Origin: Deltaproteobacteria bacterium
GTDB lineage: Bacteria > Myxococcota > B64-G9
Direction of reading: 5' to 3'
Assembly: GCA_030591445.1 (NCBI GenBank)
Contig: JAUVBB010000009.1
Location: 1 to 36,427, forward strand
DNA length: 36,427 nt
Shown here: positions 8,977 to 17,856 of the stretch, piece by piece
How positions within the stretch are numbered: position 1 is the first letter of the stretch
How the letters are laid out: the number at the start of each line of letters is the position of its first letter
Program-made: the position numbers and the translations under genes
Notes under the pieces: generated by a model
The model's input: the letters and a program-made list of their open reading frames with translations, nothing else
What the model was told of the DNA's origin: nothing
Databases searched by the model: none

Positions 8977-9543
8977 TTGTCTGCTTACCAACAAGATAAG
9001 CAGGGCTTTTTGGGCCTGCTGTTTTCCCACCATCCCGTATCCGAGCGCCATTTGTGTGTCTGTGTCCCGCTAGGGCAGCGCAGACTCTATTTTTGCTCCC
9101 GCTGCCTGGGGATTTTCCCCGCCATGTTTCTTACCCTGGCCGCCGGCCGCTTCACCGGCATGTGGCCGGCATGGCTAGAATGGAGTCTGCTCCTATTGGC
9201 CCCTGTCCCCGCCATCCTCGACTGGGGCACCCGCACCGCCACCGGCCAACCCGAACGTGCCAACTGGTTTCGCTTCCTGACCGGCCTAGGCGTAGGCATC
9301 GCCGCCGGCGCCAGCCTGCACGTCAACTCCTACGCCCTGCTAGGCCCGGTGGTGCGGGCGCAATTGATGTTCCTGTTCGCCTCCACCTGGTCGGTCTGGT
9401 TGTTCAGTTACCTCCGCCGACGCCGCGCCCGCCGCGCCCGACTCAAACAAAGAATCGACCATCGGTCCAGCCTGGGCCAGATACTACAAGAATCGCTAAA
9501 AGAGACCGAACAGAAACCCGACCAAGCCAAGCCAGAGGATTAA
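8977..9543 (+). CDS. DUF2085 family membrane protein
   Basis: A small integral membrane protein of 188 residues. Near the N-terminus, SHHPVSERHLCVCV is followed by the cysteine motif FCSRCLGIF, the signature of DUF2085 proteins, which may bind a metal. About four hydrophobic segments follow (AMFLTLAAG, WSLLLLAPVPAIL, GLGVGIAAGASLHV and QLMFLFASTWSVWLF), then a very basic stretch (RRRRARRARLKQR) and a charged tail. The start is read as TTG at 8977, only six bases after the previous stop. No good ribosome binding site is visible, so coupling to the upstream gene is likely. The TAA at 9541-9543 interlocks with the stop of the convergent gene (TTA at 9540-9542). The biochemical role of the family is not known. 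Confidence 0.75.
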   Translation: MSAYQQDKQGFLGLLFSHHPVSERHLCVCVPLGQRRLYFCSRCLGIFPAMFLTLAAGRFTGMWPAWLEWSLLLLAPVPAILDWGTRTATGQPERANWFRFLTGLGVGIAAGASLHVNSYALLGPVVRAQLMFLFASTWSVWLFSYLRRRRARRARLKQRIDHRSSLGQILQESLKETEQKPDQAKPED

Positions 9544-12500
9544 GTCTCGTAGCACATGCTTTGATCGCCCTGGGCTTTGTTGTCGCCATCGTTGCATTCT
9601 TCGATCTTGTTGTCGGGGTCGACCACGGCGAAGAGGGTAATCAGGCGGGCCGGGAAATTGGTTAGGGTGGCGGTGAAGGTGATGCTTTGGCCAGGGGCAA
9701 GGGGATCGGTTAGCACGTGTTGGTGCAGGACGCTGCCGGCCTGATCGGGATCACCGGCATAGTAACGAATCTCGATGTTGGCGGCCGGTAAGGATCCGTC
9801 GTTGAAGACGGTAGTCTCGACAGTTGGATCGGGACAGGTACTGGTGTCGGTTGAGCCCAATTCGATTCGTAAATCGGCGGCATTGGCGCCGGCGACTACT
9901 GCTTTGCTGATGTCGTTGTTGTCCTCGCGACATTCGCGCTCTTGGGCATCGGCGTCTACCAAGGCGCGAATCACTGCCGGTAGGGTGGCCCGGTTATTGT
10001 AGGACGCCTGGTAGGCGACTCTGACGTAGATCAAACCACCGGGCTCCAGCGGTTTTTGGAGCAGGTATTGCAGGCGATTGCCCTGGGCATCTAGCAACCA
10101 CTCGGTTAGGTCGGGGTCGGTCCATTGTCCCTCGAAGGCAATGACCAGCGCGGGGCCTACCCGCAGGTCGCCGATGTTTTCTACTTGGACTACGATTTCC
10201 AAGTCGGTCAAAAGTTGCCCACAAGCTGCGTCAGGGGAAGAGAACTGGATGGCGGTCAAGGTGAGATCGGGGGCGGTGTTGGCCTCGCGCGGATTGGAAC
10301 GATAGGTATTGTAGATGCGGCCGTTGAAAGGAAGCCAGCTCTCTGGTTCTCGTTCCGGGATGTGGCCGCCTTCGGTGATATTGGTTACGTGGTAGGAATG
10401 TTGGTTCCAGATCCGGCGAGCCGAGACCCAATAGTCGCCCGCATCGCCCCAGACTTCGATGCCGTTGTTGTATTCGGCGTCCAGGTTTTGTGAGCAAAAG
10501 CCTGATTCGTTGGAGGTGCCAAAGACGATTTCCGCGTTGCCGTCATTGTCTACGTCAGCCACGATGGGATATTCGACCCGGGTGCGGCTTTCCGAGGGTT
10601 CGGAGAAAAGAATTTTCCCGTCCAGGCCGTTGTAAATGCGAAAGCGGCATTCATCGTTATAGATGACTTCAGCGCCGCCGTCGCCGTTGAAATCGAAAAC
10701 ACTCGAGCCGGTTACCCGGCTGGAGGCGTCCTCGGTTCTGCTTTGCCAGCCGTTGTGCAAACAAACACACTGGGAGATGCGTGTGTTGCAAACGGCTTCG
10801 CCGGCGGCACAATCGCTATCATCGGTGCAAGTTCCGCCCGGGTTTCGTGGGTCATTACCGGAAGGCAGTGGCTGTCCTTCCTGCATGACATTTGGCCAAG
10901 CCGGGCAGTTGGCGGTGGCTTCCTGGAAATCGTACAGGAGGTAGCTGGTCTCGAAGGCAGTGCCTATTTCAGGAAAGCCGTCGCCGTCAAAATCGTCAAC
11001 ATTAGGGGCGCCGCCGCGTAATGAGTCCGGGATATTGATATCTCGATATTCCACGCCGGTCTCGCCATCGAATATTTCCAAGTGGCCATCGGCAATGAGC
11101 AGAACCTCCGGTTTGCCGTCGAGCGGATTGCTCGGCCCCGGGGCTGCAAGAGGATCTTGCCCCAATACATCGGCAATGGCGCAGAAACCCTCCCGGTTGG
11201 ATATGCCGCCATTGACCACCGCTGCGTCCCAGACCACCAATAACTTGCCCTGGCAAAACGCCACTTCCTCGGGGTCGACTTCGGCGCCGCTACATTCTGA
11301 GCGCCTGGTTACGCCAGCCGGGGCCTGCGGCATCCGGTAGACCACGGAACCGGCGATGATCTCTTGTTTTTCATCCCCGACCAGGTTGGCCACGCAAGAG
11401 ATGGGGCCCTGGCCGTTTTCGCCGTGGGTCTTGGTGCCCTCAAATTCATCGAGCACCGAGAGTTTTCCTTGGGCGTCTTTTTCCAAAGTGAAAACGCTGC
11501 GCCCGACGATAATCTCGGCGAATCCATCGTTGTCCAGGTTGGCCAGGGAAGGGGCTGGGTTTTGGCCCCCCAGATCAGCAGTGTCGTTGGCCGATAAAAG
11601 TTCTCCGTTGTTTTGGTAAATGAGGATACCGTCATTCTCGGCGATGGCCACGATTTCGGGAACACCGTCGTTGTCCAGGTCGCCCACGGCCAGACTGGCG
11701 GTGGCGTCAATTTTTGCGTCGCTGTAGCTGCAAGCCATGTTGATGTCATCGCCTTCGTGCCAGACGGTGCTGCCGCAGACCGCGAAAAAATCCTGGCCCT
11801 TGTTGGGCCCACCACCGTGAATGGCCCGCAATATTCCATTCGTTGTGTATTCTGAGTTGCGGAAAGTAAGAAAAATGATTTCCGGAAAGTCGTTTTCGTT
11901 AATCAGGCCATCGCCATTGTCGTCGTCGAGGTTGGCCACCACCGGGGTCATGACCACCTGGGCAGACGCGGCGAAAGGGCTGTCGACCGCGTTTGGGCTG
12001 GCCTGGGTACCGCCCCAGGTGATTTCCGGGTTGGGCAGCACATCGGTAAATGGTTCTGGCTCCAGTCGGCAAGTTGGCTCCTCGCCGGTGCCTTGGCAGG
12101 ATCCATCTACACAGCGGGTCCAGGGCGGACAGTCCCAATCACCTTCACAACTGCAGCCGGCCTGGCAGACATCGGTCTCCACGCAAACGCTATCGAAGTA
12201 GGACGAGCTGCCACAAGTGTATAGGGCCACGTAGCCGCTGCCGTTGGCCAAGCAAACCCGCAGGCTTTGGGCGCTGCACTCTCGGCAACCGGGTTCACAA
12301 TTGTCGTCCAGGCAAAGAGTCCCGCTGCAATAGCGCTCGACCGGGCAATCAAGATCAGTGCTGCAGCTGATATCCACACAAAGAGCGCCCCCGCCGTTTT
12401 GTTCCTGACATTCTTCCCAATCCTGGCAGACAAGCTCGGTGCAGTTGTTGTCTACGCAACTTGCCGTACCGGCATTTTCCACACAGTGTTGATGCGCTGG

Positions 12501-12716
12501 GCAATTGAGTTGTTCGCAGGGATCGACCGGGGCATCCTCTCCGTCGCTGCCGTCGGCATCGCTGTCTTGGTCGCTGCCGTCCAGATCTTGCCCATCGACC
12601 GAGGCATCCGAATCTTGATTGGCGGTATCCGATGAGCAGGCAAGCGAGCTGGAAATCAAAGCGGCCATAAAGAGAAATGTCAGTAAATTCCAATTCGTTC
12701 GAAGCGTTTTCGTCAT
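9540..12716 (-). CDS. Large FG-GAP/VCBS and CARDB repeat protein, probable surface lipoprotein
   Basis: A 1058-residue exported protein. It starts with a signal peptide ending in ISSSLACSSD (a lipoprotein-like cysteine at 27, with a weak -3 residue) and an Asp/Ser-rich acidic linker. A cysteine-rich block of several EGF-like mini-domains follows (CEQLNCPAHQHC, CSTDLDCPVERYC and others). The middle is an FG-GAP/VCBS-type propeller with calcium-loop motifs such as GDLDNDGVPEIV, FDGDGFPEIG, FNGDGGAEVIYND and DVDNDGNAEIVFG. Two C-terminal CARDB-like modules each end with CxxDNN or CNDGDN. The ATG at 12716 is preceded by GGAG at a 7-base spacing; an upstream ATG at 12770 would bury the signal peptide. 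Such proteins are typical of Myxococcota surfaces and are thought to mediate adhesion or binding. No enzyme motif is visible. Confidence 0.85.
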   Translation of the reverse strand: MTKTLRTNWNLLTFLFMAALISSSLACSSDTANQDSDASVDGQDLDGSDQDSDADGSDGEDAPVDPCEQLNCPAHQHCVENAGTASCVDNNCTELVCQDWEECQEQNGGGALCVDISCSTDLDCPVERYCSGTLCLDDNCEPGCRECSAQSLRVCLANGSGYVALYTCGSSSYFDSVCVETDVCQAGCSCEGDWDCPPWTRCVDGSCQGTGEEPTCRLEPEPFTDVLPNPEITWGGTQASPNAVDSPFAASAQVVMTPVVANLDDDNGDGLINENDFPEIIFLTFRNSEYTTNGILRAIHGGGPNKGQDFFAVCGSTVWHEGDDINMACSYSDAKIDATASLAVGDLDNDGVPEIVAIAENDGILIYQNNGELLSANDTADLGGQNPAPSLANLDNDGFAEIIVGRSVFTLEKDAQGKLSVLDEFEGTKTHGENGQGPISCVANLVGDEKQEIIAGSVVYRMPQAPAGVTRRSECSGAEVDPEEVAFCQGKLLVVWDAAVVNGGISNREGFCAIADVLGQDPLAAPGPSNPLDGKPEVLLIADGHLEIFDGETGVEYRDINIPDSLRGGAPNVDDFDGDGFPEIGTAFETSYLLYDFQEATANCPAWPNVMQEGQPLPSGNDPRNPGGTCTDDSDCAAGEAVCNTRISQCVCLHNGWQSRTEDASSRVTGSSVFDFNGDGGAEVIYNDECRFRIYNGLDGKILFSEPSESRTRVEYPIVADVDNDGNAEIVFGTSNESGFCSQNLDAEYNNGIEVWGDAGDYWVSARRIWNQHSYHVTNITEGGHIPEREPESWLPFNGRIYNTYRSNPREANTAPDLTLTAIQFSSPDAACGQLLTDLEIVVQVENIGDLRVGPALVIAFEGQWTDPDLTEWLLDAQGNRLQYLLQKPLEPGGLIYVRVAYQASYNNRATLPAVIRALVDADAQERECREDNNDISKAVVAGANAADLRIELGSTDTSTCPDPTVETTVFNDGSLPAANIEIRYYAGDPDQAGSVLHQHVLTDPLAPGQSITFTATLTNFPARLITLFAVVDPDNKIEECNDGDNKAQGDQSMCYET

Positions 12717-12883
12717 AATTTCTCCAGGGCTATGTCCTTCAATTTTCGGCCTTGTGGGGTCTTGGGTCAAGTGCTTTTCATTCTAGCGGGAAAATTTTTG
12801 CTGTACTTTTCAATAAGAATGGCGCTAGTATGGCGCGCTTGATTACTAAATTGACGACACCCTGCAGCCGATATGGGACCTAG

Positions 12884-13183
12884 ATGACCAGTGTGAAAAC
12901 TAAGAGAGAGTCGCCTTTGTTTACTGCCTCCATTGACAAAATTATCGTCAAAGGCTTTCTGGCAGACCGAAGAACCGCTATCAATGAGTTGAAAACAAAG
13001 GGTTTTACTAGAAATGCAATCTTGGATCGGGCCCGGGAACTGGGTTTGAGCGACCAGTTTCTGAAATGGTGCGCGGTTGGCAAGAGTGACGTGGCCCTGC
13101 GTAACTGCCTCGGTTGTGGTGAGCGTTTCCTTTCGGTCGGTTTCCAAAACCGCCTTTGTCCCCGCTGCAAGAATCGAAAATAG
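12884..13183 (+). CDS. Small zinc-ribbon protein of unknown function
   Basis: A 99-residue basic protein divergent from the FG-GAP gene. The C-terminus has two cysteine pairs, CLGC and CPRC, 16 residues apart within NCLGCGERFLSVGF...RLCPRCKNRK, which should form a zinc ribbon. The N-terminal part (IDKIIVKGFLADRRTAINEL and the helix RNAILDRARELGLSDQFLKW) is predicted helical and resembles a compact DNA-binding fold, but no named family was recognised. The ribosome binding site is weak (GGGACC). Two open frames on the opposite strand cover the same bases; they lack any motif, so this strand is preferred. A transcriptional regulatory role is possible but not shown. Confidence 0.6.
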   Translation: MTSVKTKRESPLFTASIDKIIVKGFLADRRTAINELKTKGFTRNAILDRARELGLSDQFLKWCAVGKSDVALRNCLGCGERFLSVGFQNRLCPRCKNRK

Positions 13184-13212
13184 ACTCAGGTTTTCCCCGA
13201 AAAGTACAGAAC

Positions 13213-15351
13213 TTACTGAATTTGCAGGATTCCTGCGCGTACCCGGTTGGCGCCGTCCTGAGGGAAGCCCGGCAAAACCGTCATCCGCGGATCGTCGCTG
13301 TAGAAGCCCAGGTAGATGGTATAGCGCCCAGGGCTGAAGTTGCGCGGTACTTTTAATCTCACCTTATCGCGCACGATGTCGCCGGGCAGCCAGCGATCGG
13401 TAGGGTAGAGGCCTTGAACCGGATAGTGATCTCCGTGTATTCTTTGATCTTTCCTGCCTACCAGGTCGATGTGGATGAAGACTTGCCAATTCTTGCTCAG
13501 GGCGGTCAGGCATTCGAAATACAAGATAAGATCGAACTCCTCGCCGGTTTTCAATGGCTCGGGCTCCAGGTCGTAGCCCAGAAAGGCTACGCCTTCTTTG
13601 AACTCTGCCCGCAGCGGGTGTGCCATTGACGGTGCCTCGGAAAAGACCGAAGCGGCGATGGGATTGAGATCGGCCACCCCCGGATCCAGACGGTTGGAGG
13701 CCAGGGTATAGCGCAGATTGCTGCCCGGCAAGACGTAGAGGTGTTTGCCGGTTTCTTTTCGCGAGGCGCGGTTGACGGCGGCAAAACCTTCGGCCACCGA
13801 GAGGATGAACACGCGCCGATCTTGTTTCAGGACATTGGCCACGGCGGATTCGGACGATAGTTTTACGATGGTGTCCTGGGAGTGGAACACCTCTCCGCGC
13901 CAATTCATCTGGTACTGGTAGAAGCCATCACCGGGTTTGGCGTAGCGATGGTAGGAGTCAAAGAGATCTTTTTGGGACATGGTGTGTCCCAGGGCCGGGT
14001 GATAAATCCAGGCCAGTATCAGCGTGCAAGCTGCCGCCAGCCCCAACAATGCGCGCCGGGGCCAGATATGCCGGTCGGCAAAGCGGCTCCAGAGTAGTAC
14101 CGCACCCATGGCGATGGCGATGCCCAGCAGCCACCATCTTGGGTACTGTTCGGCGGGCAAAGGCCGATCATAGGCGTAGCTGTGCAGATTGGATAGATGA
14201 GCCGGGGAGGAGACCAGGTCATTGGCGACCATGGCCAGCAGCAAGGCTCCCAGTGGTGCCAGCAGTTTCCAGCCAAAGCGCTTGTTGTCTGCCAGCGCCA
14301 GGCCGGTGAGCAAAGCCAAGGGGGGCAGGGCTGGGAGGATGTAGTGGTGGAACTTGGTTACGATTAAGGAAAAGGTGGCAAAGGTGACGGTGAAATAGAC
14401 CAGCAAGAACAGGTTCAATTTGTCGGCTTTGGACTGCGGGCCCCGCTCTCTTAATGCACCCAGGACCCGGCCAAAGGTCAGCGGAATCAGGGCCACCCAT
14501 GGGAAAAAGCCATAGCCCAGCTGGGAGACGAAATATTCGAAGGTGCCGCGATCGCCGTGGACACCGCTAAAGGCGCGATCAATGTTGTGGCGAAAGAAGA
14601 ACTCGTTGAAGAACTTATCGCCGTACTTAAACAGCATGGTGGCATACCAGGGCGCGGCAATAAGCAGAAACAGCGGAATGCCCAGGTGAATCTTCATCTT
14701 GAGTAATACGCGCCAATCGCCGGACAGTAACAAATAGGCCAGGACCACCACCACGGGGATGGCCAAGCCCAAGGGCGTTTTGCCCAGGGCGGCCAGGGCG
14801 GCAAAAATGTAGATGCCGTAAATATCGCGCTTGCGCGGGTTTTCATCGAGGGCCACTTGGAAAAAGCAGCCCAGACAGCCCAAGAGGAAAACACAAAAGA
14901 CGATGTCGGTGATGGCCTGGCGGGCGACGAAATAGTAAAACGGGCAGGTGGCCATGACCACGGCGGCCAGCAGTCCCCGGCGAGAATCGGTGGATCGGGC
15001 CACCAGCCGATAGGCCAGAAAAACGCCCAAGATTCCCACCAGGGCAAAGGGCAAACGCGCGGCCAGAGCCGAGATGCCGAAGATCTTGAAACTGCTAGCC
15101 ATCATCCAGAAGATGAGCACCGGCTTGGAAAAGAACAGTTCGTTGCGCCAGCGCGGAGTGAGCCAATCTCCATCGGCCACCATCCGGCGGGCTACCTCGG
15201 CGTAGTGGGTTTCCCAGGGATCCCATAGTCCCGCGCTGCCCAGAAAAGGAAAAATGACCAGGGCGCCGATAAACACCGCCCAGGTGCCCGGGCTGCGCAG
15301 ATGCTCGAGCAAAACTTGCGCAATCGGTCTTTTTACGGTCTCCAGTTCCAC
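13213..15351 (-). CDS. ArnT-like GT39-family membrane glycosyltransferase
   Basis: A polytopic inner-membrane glycosyltransferase of 712 residues that should transfer a sugar from a polyprenyl-phosphate donor to an envelope acceptor. The first periplasmic loop has the acidic motif LWDPWETHYAEVARRM, matching the catalytic Asp/Glu region of ArnT and PMT-type enzymes. About a dozen hydrophobic helices follow. The C-terminal soluble part, about 130 residues from GVAFLGYDLEPEP, is a beta-sandwich often attached to bacterial GT39 enzymes (HIDLVGRKDQRIHGDHYPVQ, LYPTDRWLPGDIVRD). The start is GTG with AGGAG six bases upstream on the minus strand. The gene is monocistronic. Whether it modifies lipid A or another glycan or protein cannot be read from the sequence, because no arn genes are nearby. 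Confidence 0.85.
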   Translation of the reverse strand: MELETVKRPIAQVLLEHLRSPGTWAVFIGALVIFPFLGSAGLWDPWETHYAEVARRMVADGDWLTPRWRNELFFSKPVLIFWMMASSFKIFGISALAARLPFALVGILGVFLAYRLVARSTDSRRGLLAAVVMATCPFYYFVARQAITDIVFCVFLLGCLGCFFQVALDENPRKRDIYGIYIFAALAALGKTPLGLAIPVVVVLAYLLLSGDWRVLLKMKIHLGIPLFLLIAAPWYATMLFKYGDKFFNEFFFRHNIDRAFSGVHGDRGTFEYFVSQLGYGFFPWVALIPLTFGRVLGALRERGPQSKADKLNLFLLVYFTVTFATFSLIVTKFHHYILPALPPLALLTGLALADNKRFGWKLLAPLGALLLAMVANDLVSSPAHLSNLHSYAYDRPLPAEQYPRWWLLGIAIAMGAVLLWSRFADRHIWPRRALLGLAAACTLILAWIYHPALGHTMSQKDLFDSYHRYAKPGDGFYQYQMNWRGEVFHSQDTIVKLSSESAVANVLKQDRRVFILSVAEGFAAVNRASRKETGKHLYVLPGSNLRYTLASNRLDPGVADLNPIAASVFSEAPSMAHPLRAEFKEGVAFLGYDLEPEPLKTGEEFDLILYFECLTALSKNWQVFIHIDLVGRKDQRIHGDHYPVQGLYPTDRWLPGDIVRDKVRLKVPRNFSPGRYTIYLGFYSDDPRMTVLPGFPQDGANRVRAGILQIQ

Positions 15352-15430
15352 GTTTCTCCTCTCGCCGCAGCCAGTCTACCCGAAGGAGCCGCCCAGATTC
15401 AAATCGCAAATGATAGCAGCTTGGGCAATG

Positions 15431-15465
15431 TTGACTTTCGCTTGGGGATGGAGCGAAAATATAAT
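15431..15465 (+). promoter_or_regulatory. Weak candidate promoter upstream of the barrel gene
   Basis: A perfect -10 hexamer TATAAT lies at 15460-15465 in an AT-rich run, and TTGACT lies at 15431-15436. The spacer of 23 bases is too long for a normal sigma-70 promoter, so only the -10 element is convincing. Confidence 0.25.
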
Positions 15466-15490
15466 TCGTGAGAAACAACCACTTATTCGT

Positions 15491-15579
15491 CGTCCTCGAA
15501 AGTTTCTGTCGATAAATGGAAAACAAATTAAAAATACTTAGTCCCCGACAGAAACGAGACTGTCAATAAATGGAAAATC
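15491..15579. repeat. Degenerate REP-like pair upstream of the perfect inverted repeat
   Basis: GTCCTCGAAAGTTTCTGTCG at 15492-15511 and GTCCCCGACAGAAAC at 15541-15555 are diverged copies, in opposite orientation, of the arms found at 15595-15694. After each, a similar tail occurs: GATAAATGGAAAACAA at 15511 and CAATAAATGGAAAATCA at 15564. The four arms together make a small cluster of related palindromic elements. Confidence 0.65.
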
Positions 15580-15594
15580 ACAAGAAAAAAATCC

Positions 15595-15694
15595 GTCATC
15601 CCCGAAAAGTTTCTGTCGGGGATCTCGTGAATAACCTATCGATACAGGATGTTAGGGAATCCTGGGTCCCCGACAGAAACTTTTCGGGGATGAC
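15595..15694. repeat. Perfect 28-bp inverted repeat (REP/BIME-like) across the barrel gene start
   Basis: The bases at 15595-15622 (GTCATCCCCGAAAAGTTTCT...) are the exact reverse complement of 15667-15694 (TCCCCGACAGAAACTTTTCG...), with 44 bases between. Each arm can also fold on itself through CCCCGA and TCGGGG. The right arm contains the probable start codon ATG at 15690-15692 of the downstream gene. No transposase is adjacent. The layout resembles REP doublets (BIMEs). Confidence 0.85.
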
Positions 15695-17225
15695 TTGGCT
15701 TTTTATAGTCCTGCTGGCTTTCGTCCCAAGATTAACCCGGGCTGCCGATGACTATGGTTTTGACCTTCGATTGAGTCTAAGTAACCGGATCGCGCTCAAG
15801 AGCAACTTGCTTGATACCGAAGGATCTTTCTCCAGAGTCTATCGCGAATTTTTGCGAGAGCCGCTTGAGGTCTACCAGAGTTTCCACAACCTTAGTTTTG
15901 ATAAAGACGAGCTGGGACACTCCATTTTTTTTGCCATGGGCTTCGACTGGTCCCTGGGCTCGATTTTTTCCGCCCACCTGAGCATGGATAGCGGTGAGAT
16001 CAAATTTCGGCCGCTGGTCAGCTATCATCCGTCCCCCCTTTGCGAGGGCACCAATGTCGATGCCCGCTGCGGGGTAACCGCCAATGGCCGGCCCATCGAA
16101 ACCGAAGGCCAGGAGACCTGGTTCGTGCGCGAATTGTACCTGGAAGCGGGTTTCGGCTCTGGGCAATGGCTATCACTCCGCGCCGGCAAGATGCTGGTCG
16201 ATGTGGGCAGTGGCTTTGTCATGGACAATTACTCCTTGGGCGGCATGCTCAGCGCCGATCTTGAGATGGGCTATGGACTCCCCTGGAGACTTGAACTAGG
16301 TGCCACCCTCCCCGCCGGTGACTTTACCGCCAAAGGCAAGCACAGCCCTCTGCTGGTGTTGGATCTGGCTTATACCTTTAGTTTCCTGGAAGAAATCGGT
16401 TTGTTTTTCTCCTGGTATCACGACGGTGACGATTCCCTGGGCGAGATTTACCGATCGACCATCGAGGATTTGCTGGGTTGGTATAACATGCAGGACGTCA
16501 AGGTGGGTTCCCGTGGGGATATTTTCTGGCTAGGCCTGCGGGCCAACTGGATTTTTGCCCGCGCCACCCTGTCGCTGACCGGAATCATAGAGTTTGGTAG
16601 TTTCGATGCCAGCATCGAAGCCACCAACCCATTTACCGATAGAAGGTTTACCCACAATGGCCGATCGGAGAGCCTGGGGGGCATGTTCGATGGCTCACTG
16701 CATTTCGATTTGAGCGATCAGATCACCGCCGGCTGCTTTTTTCTTTTTCTCTCTGGTGAAACCGATACCGAACGCACCGAGTCCCAGCAGAGCCGATATT
16801 CCAGTTTTATTTCCGTATTTCCCTATATTACCAGAACCAACCTCTTTTTCTCCGGCGGCATGAACCAAAACTTTTCCGCTCGCCATTTTGCCTCGGCCGG
16901 AATTAACGGCCGCGGTGTCTTGGCCCCCGGGCTTACCCTGGGTATGAGCATTACCGAGGACATGAGCATTCGGGCGGTGAGCGCGCTTTTGTTCTCCCAT
17001 GGCGCCCATCCCATCTCGGCCAGCCGCTTTTATGGTTGGGAAAACAACTTGAATTTCAAATGGTTCGTGTCCAAGCAGCTGCGTCTTTTGTTCGAACTAG
17101 ACCATTTGTGGACCGGCGCATTCTTTGATTTTCCCAAGCCCTTGGAAAAGGTTGTTGCCTCAAGGGTTTATACCGAGGAGCCCTCTGCCTGGAAGATTCT
17201 GGTTGGAATTGACCTGTTCTTCTGA
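15690..17225 (+). CDS. Putative outer-membrane beta-barrel protein
   Basis: A 511-residue protein (551 if the ATG at 15570 is used). The sequence from 15690 begins MTWLFIVLLAFVPRLTRAAD, a signal peptide with a cleavage site near TRA-AD but without the usual basic n-region. The rest alternates hydrophobic and polar residues, with many aromatic strand ends, and finishes ILVGIDLFF. A C-terminal phenylalanine is the classical outer-membrane barrel signal. The 40 extra residues of the longer frame are encoded by the inverted repeat at 15595-15694, so they are probably not native. The repeat appears to have replaced or displaced the original start. No specific porin family was recognised. The ECF sigma gene follows after 40 bases on the same strand. 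Confidence 0.65.
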   Translation: MTWLFIVLLAFVPRLTRAADDYGFDLRLSLSNRIALKSNLLDTEGSFSRVYREFLREPLEVYQSFHNLSFDKDELGHSIFFAMGFDWSLGSIFSAHLSMDSGEIKFRPLVSYHPSPLCEGTNVDARCGVTANGRPIETEGQETWFVRELYLEAGFGSGQWLSLRAGKMLVDVGSGFVMDNYSLGGMLSADLEMGYGLPWRLELGATLPAGDFTAKGKHSPLLVLDLAYTFSFLEEIGLFFSWYHDGDDSLGEIYRSTIEDLLGWYNMQDVKVGSRGDIFWLGLRANWIFARATLSLTGIIEFGSFDASIEATNPFTDRRFTHNGRSESLGGMFDGSLHFDLSDQITAGCFFLFLSGETDTERTESQQSRYSSFISVFPYITRTNLFFSGGMNQNFSARHFASAGINGRGVLAPGLTLGMSITEDMSIRAVSALLFSHGAHPISASRFYGWENNLNFKWFVSKQLRLLFELDHLWTGAFFDFPKPLEKVVASRVYTEEPSAWKILVGIDLFF

Positions 17226-17265
17226 TGGCAGCGCAACTTACCGGCTGAAAGTGTGTTAATAAAAC

Positions 17266-17856
17266 ATGGAAGCCAAAGGTGAAATAACTCCTGATCCCGA
17301 TGCCGAGCTAATGCTTCGGGTGCGAGATGGCGACCAAAGGTGTTTTCAAGACTTGTTCGTACGACACTCGCCGGCCTTAGTCGGCTTCGTAGATCGGTTC
17401 TTTCGCAATCGGGCTGTGGCCGAAGAAGTGGTGCAGGAGGTGTTTCTGAAGGTATATCGGGCTCGCAAAAGCTACCAAATACGTTCAAAATTCACGACTT
17501 GGCTCTATACCATCGCCACCCGCACCTGCTACAACGAACTGCGCCGCGGAGTTCACCGGGCCAAATTCCAGGCACTGGAGGAGAGCTCCCCCAAACAGGT
17601 GCGCCCGGTTGAATCTTCGGCCCAGCAAGACTTGGAAGCTCGGCGCCTGGCTGAACTGGTAGACCGCACTCTGCAAAGCTTACCCGAAAACCAAAGGTCT
17701 GCCTTCATGCTAGTTCGCTTTGGCGGCCGATCTTATGCGGAAGTGGCCGAAATATTGGATCTTGGCCTATCCGCGGTAAAGTCACTGGTTTTTCGTGCCA
17801 CCGATGCCGTACGCAAGGCCCTTGAGGCCAACGACGAAGTGGAGAAGGAAAAATGA
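17266..17856 (+). CDS. ECF-type RNA polymerase sigma factor
   Basis: A sigma-70 family ECF sigma factor of 196 residues. Region 2 spans roughly residues 25-95: DLFVRHSPALVGFVDRFF, AEEVVQEVFLKVYRARKSY and FTTWLYTIATRTCYNELRR. Region 4 spans about 130-185: TLQSLPENQRSAFMLVRFGG, YAEVAEILDLGLSAVKSLVF. It directs transcription of an envelope or stress regulon whose members are not visible here. Its stop overlaps the start of the anti-sigma gene as ATGA, the usual coupling that fixes the ratio of the two proteins. The upstream 40 bases contain no clear promoter, so transcription may begin before or within the barrel gene. Confidence 0.93.
   Translation: MEAKGEITPDPDAELMLRVRDGDQRCFQDLFVRHSPALVGFVDRFFRNRAVAEEVVQEVFLKVYRARKSYQIRSKFTTWLYTIATRTCYNELRRGVHRAKFQALEESSPKQVRPVESSAQQDLEARRLAELVDRTLQSLPENQRSAFMLVRFGGRSYAEVAEILDLGLSAVKSLVFRATDAVRKALEANDEVEKEK

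Noticed and set aside
12767-13147. 126-residue frame on the minus strand over the small zinc-ribbon gene
   Set aside because: No motif, no ribosome binding site of note, and the opposite frame carries a clean double CxxC pattern.
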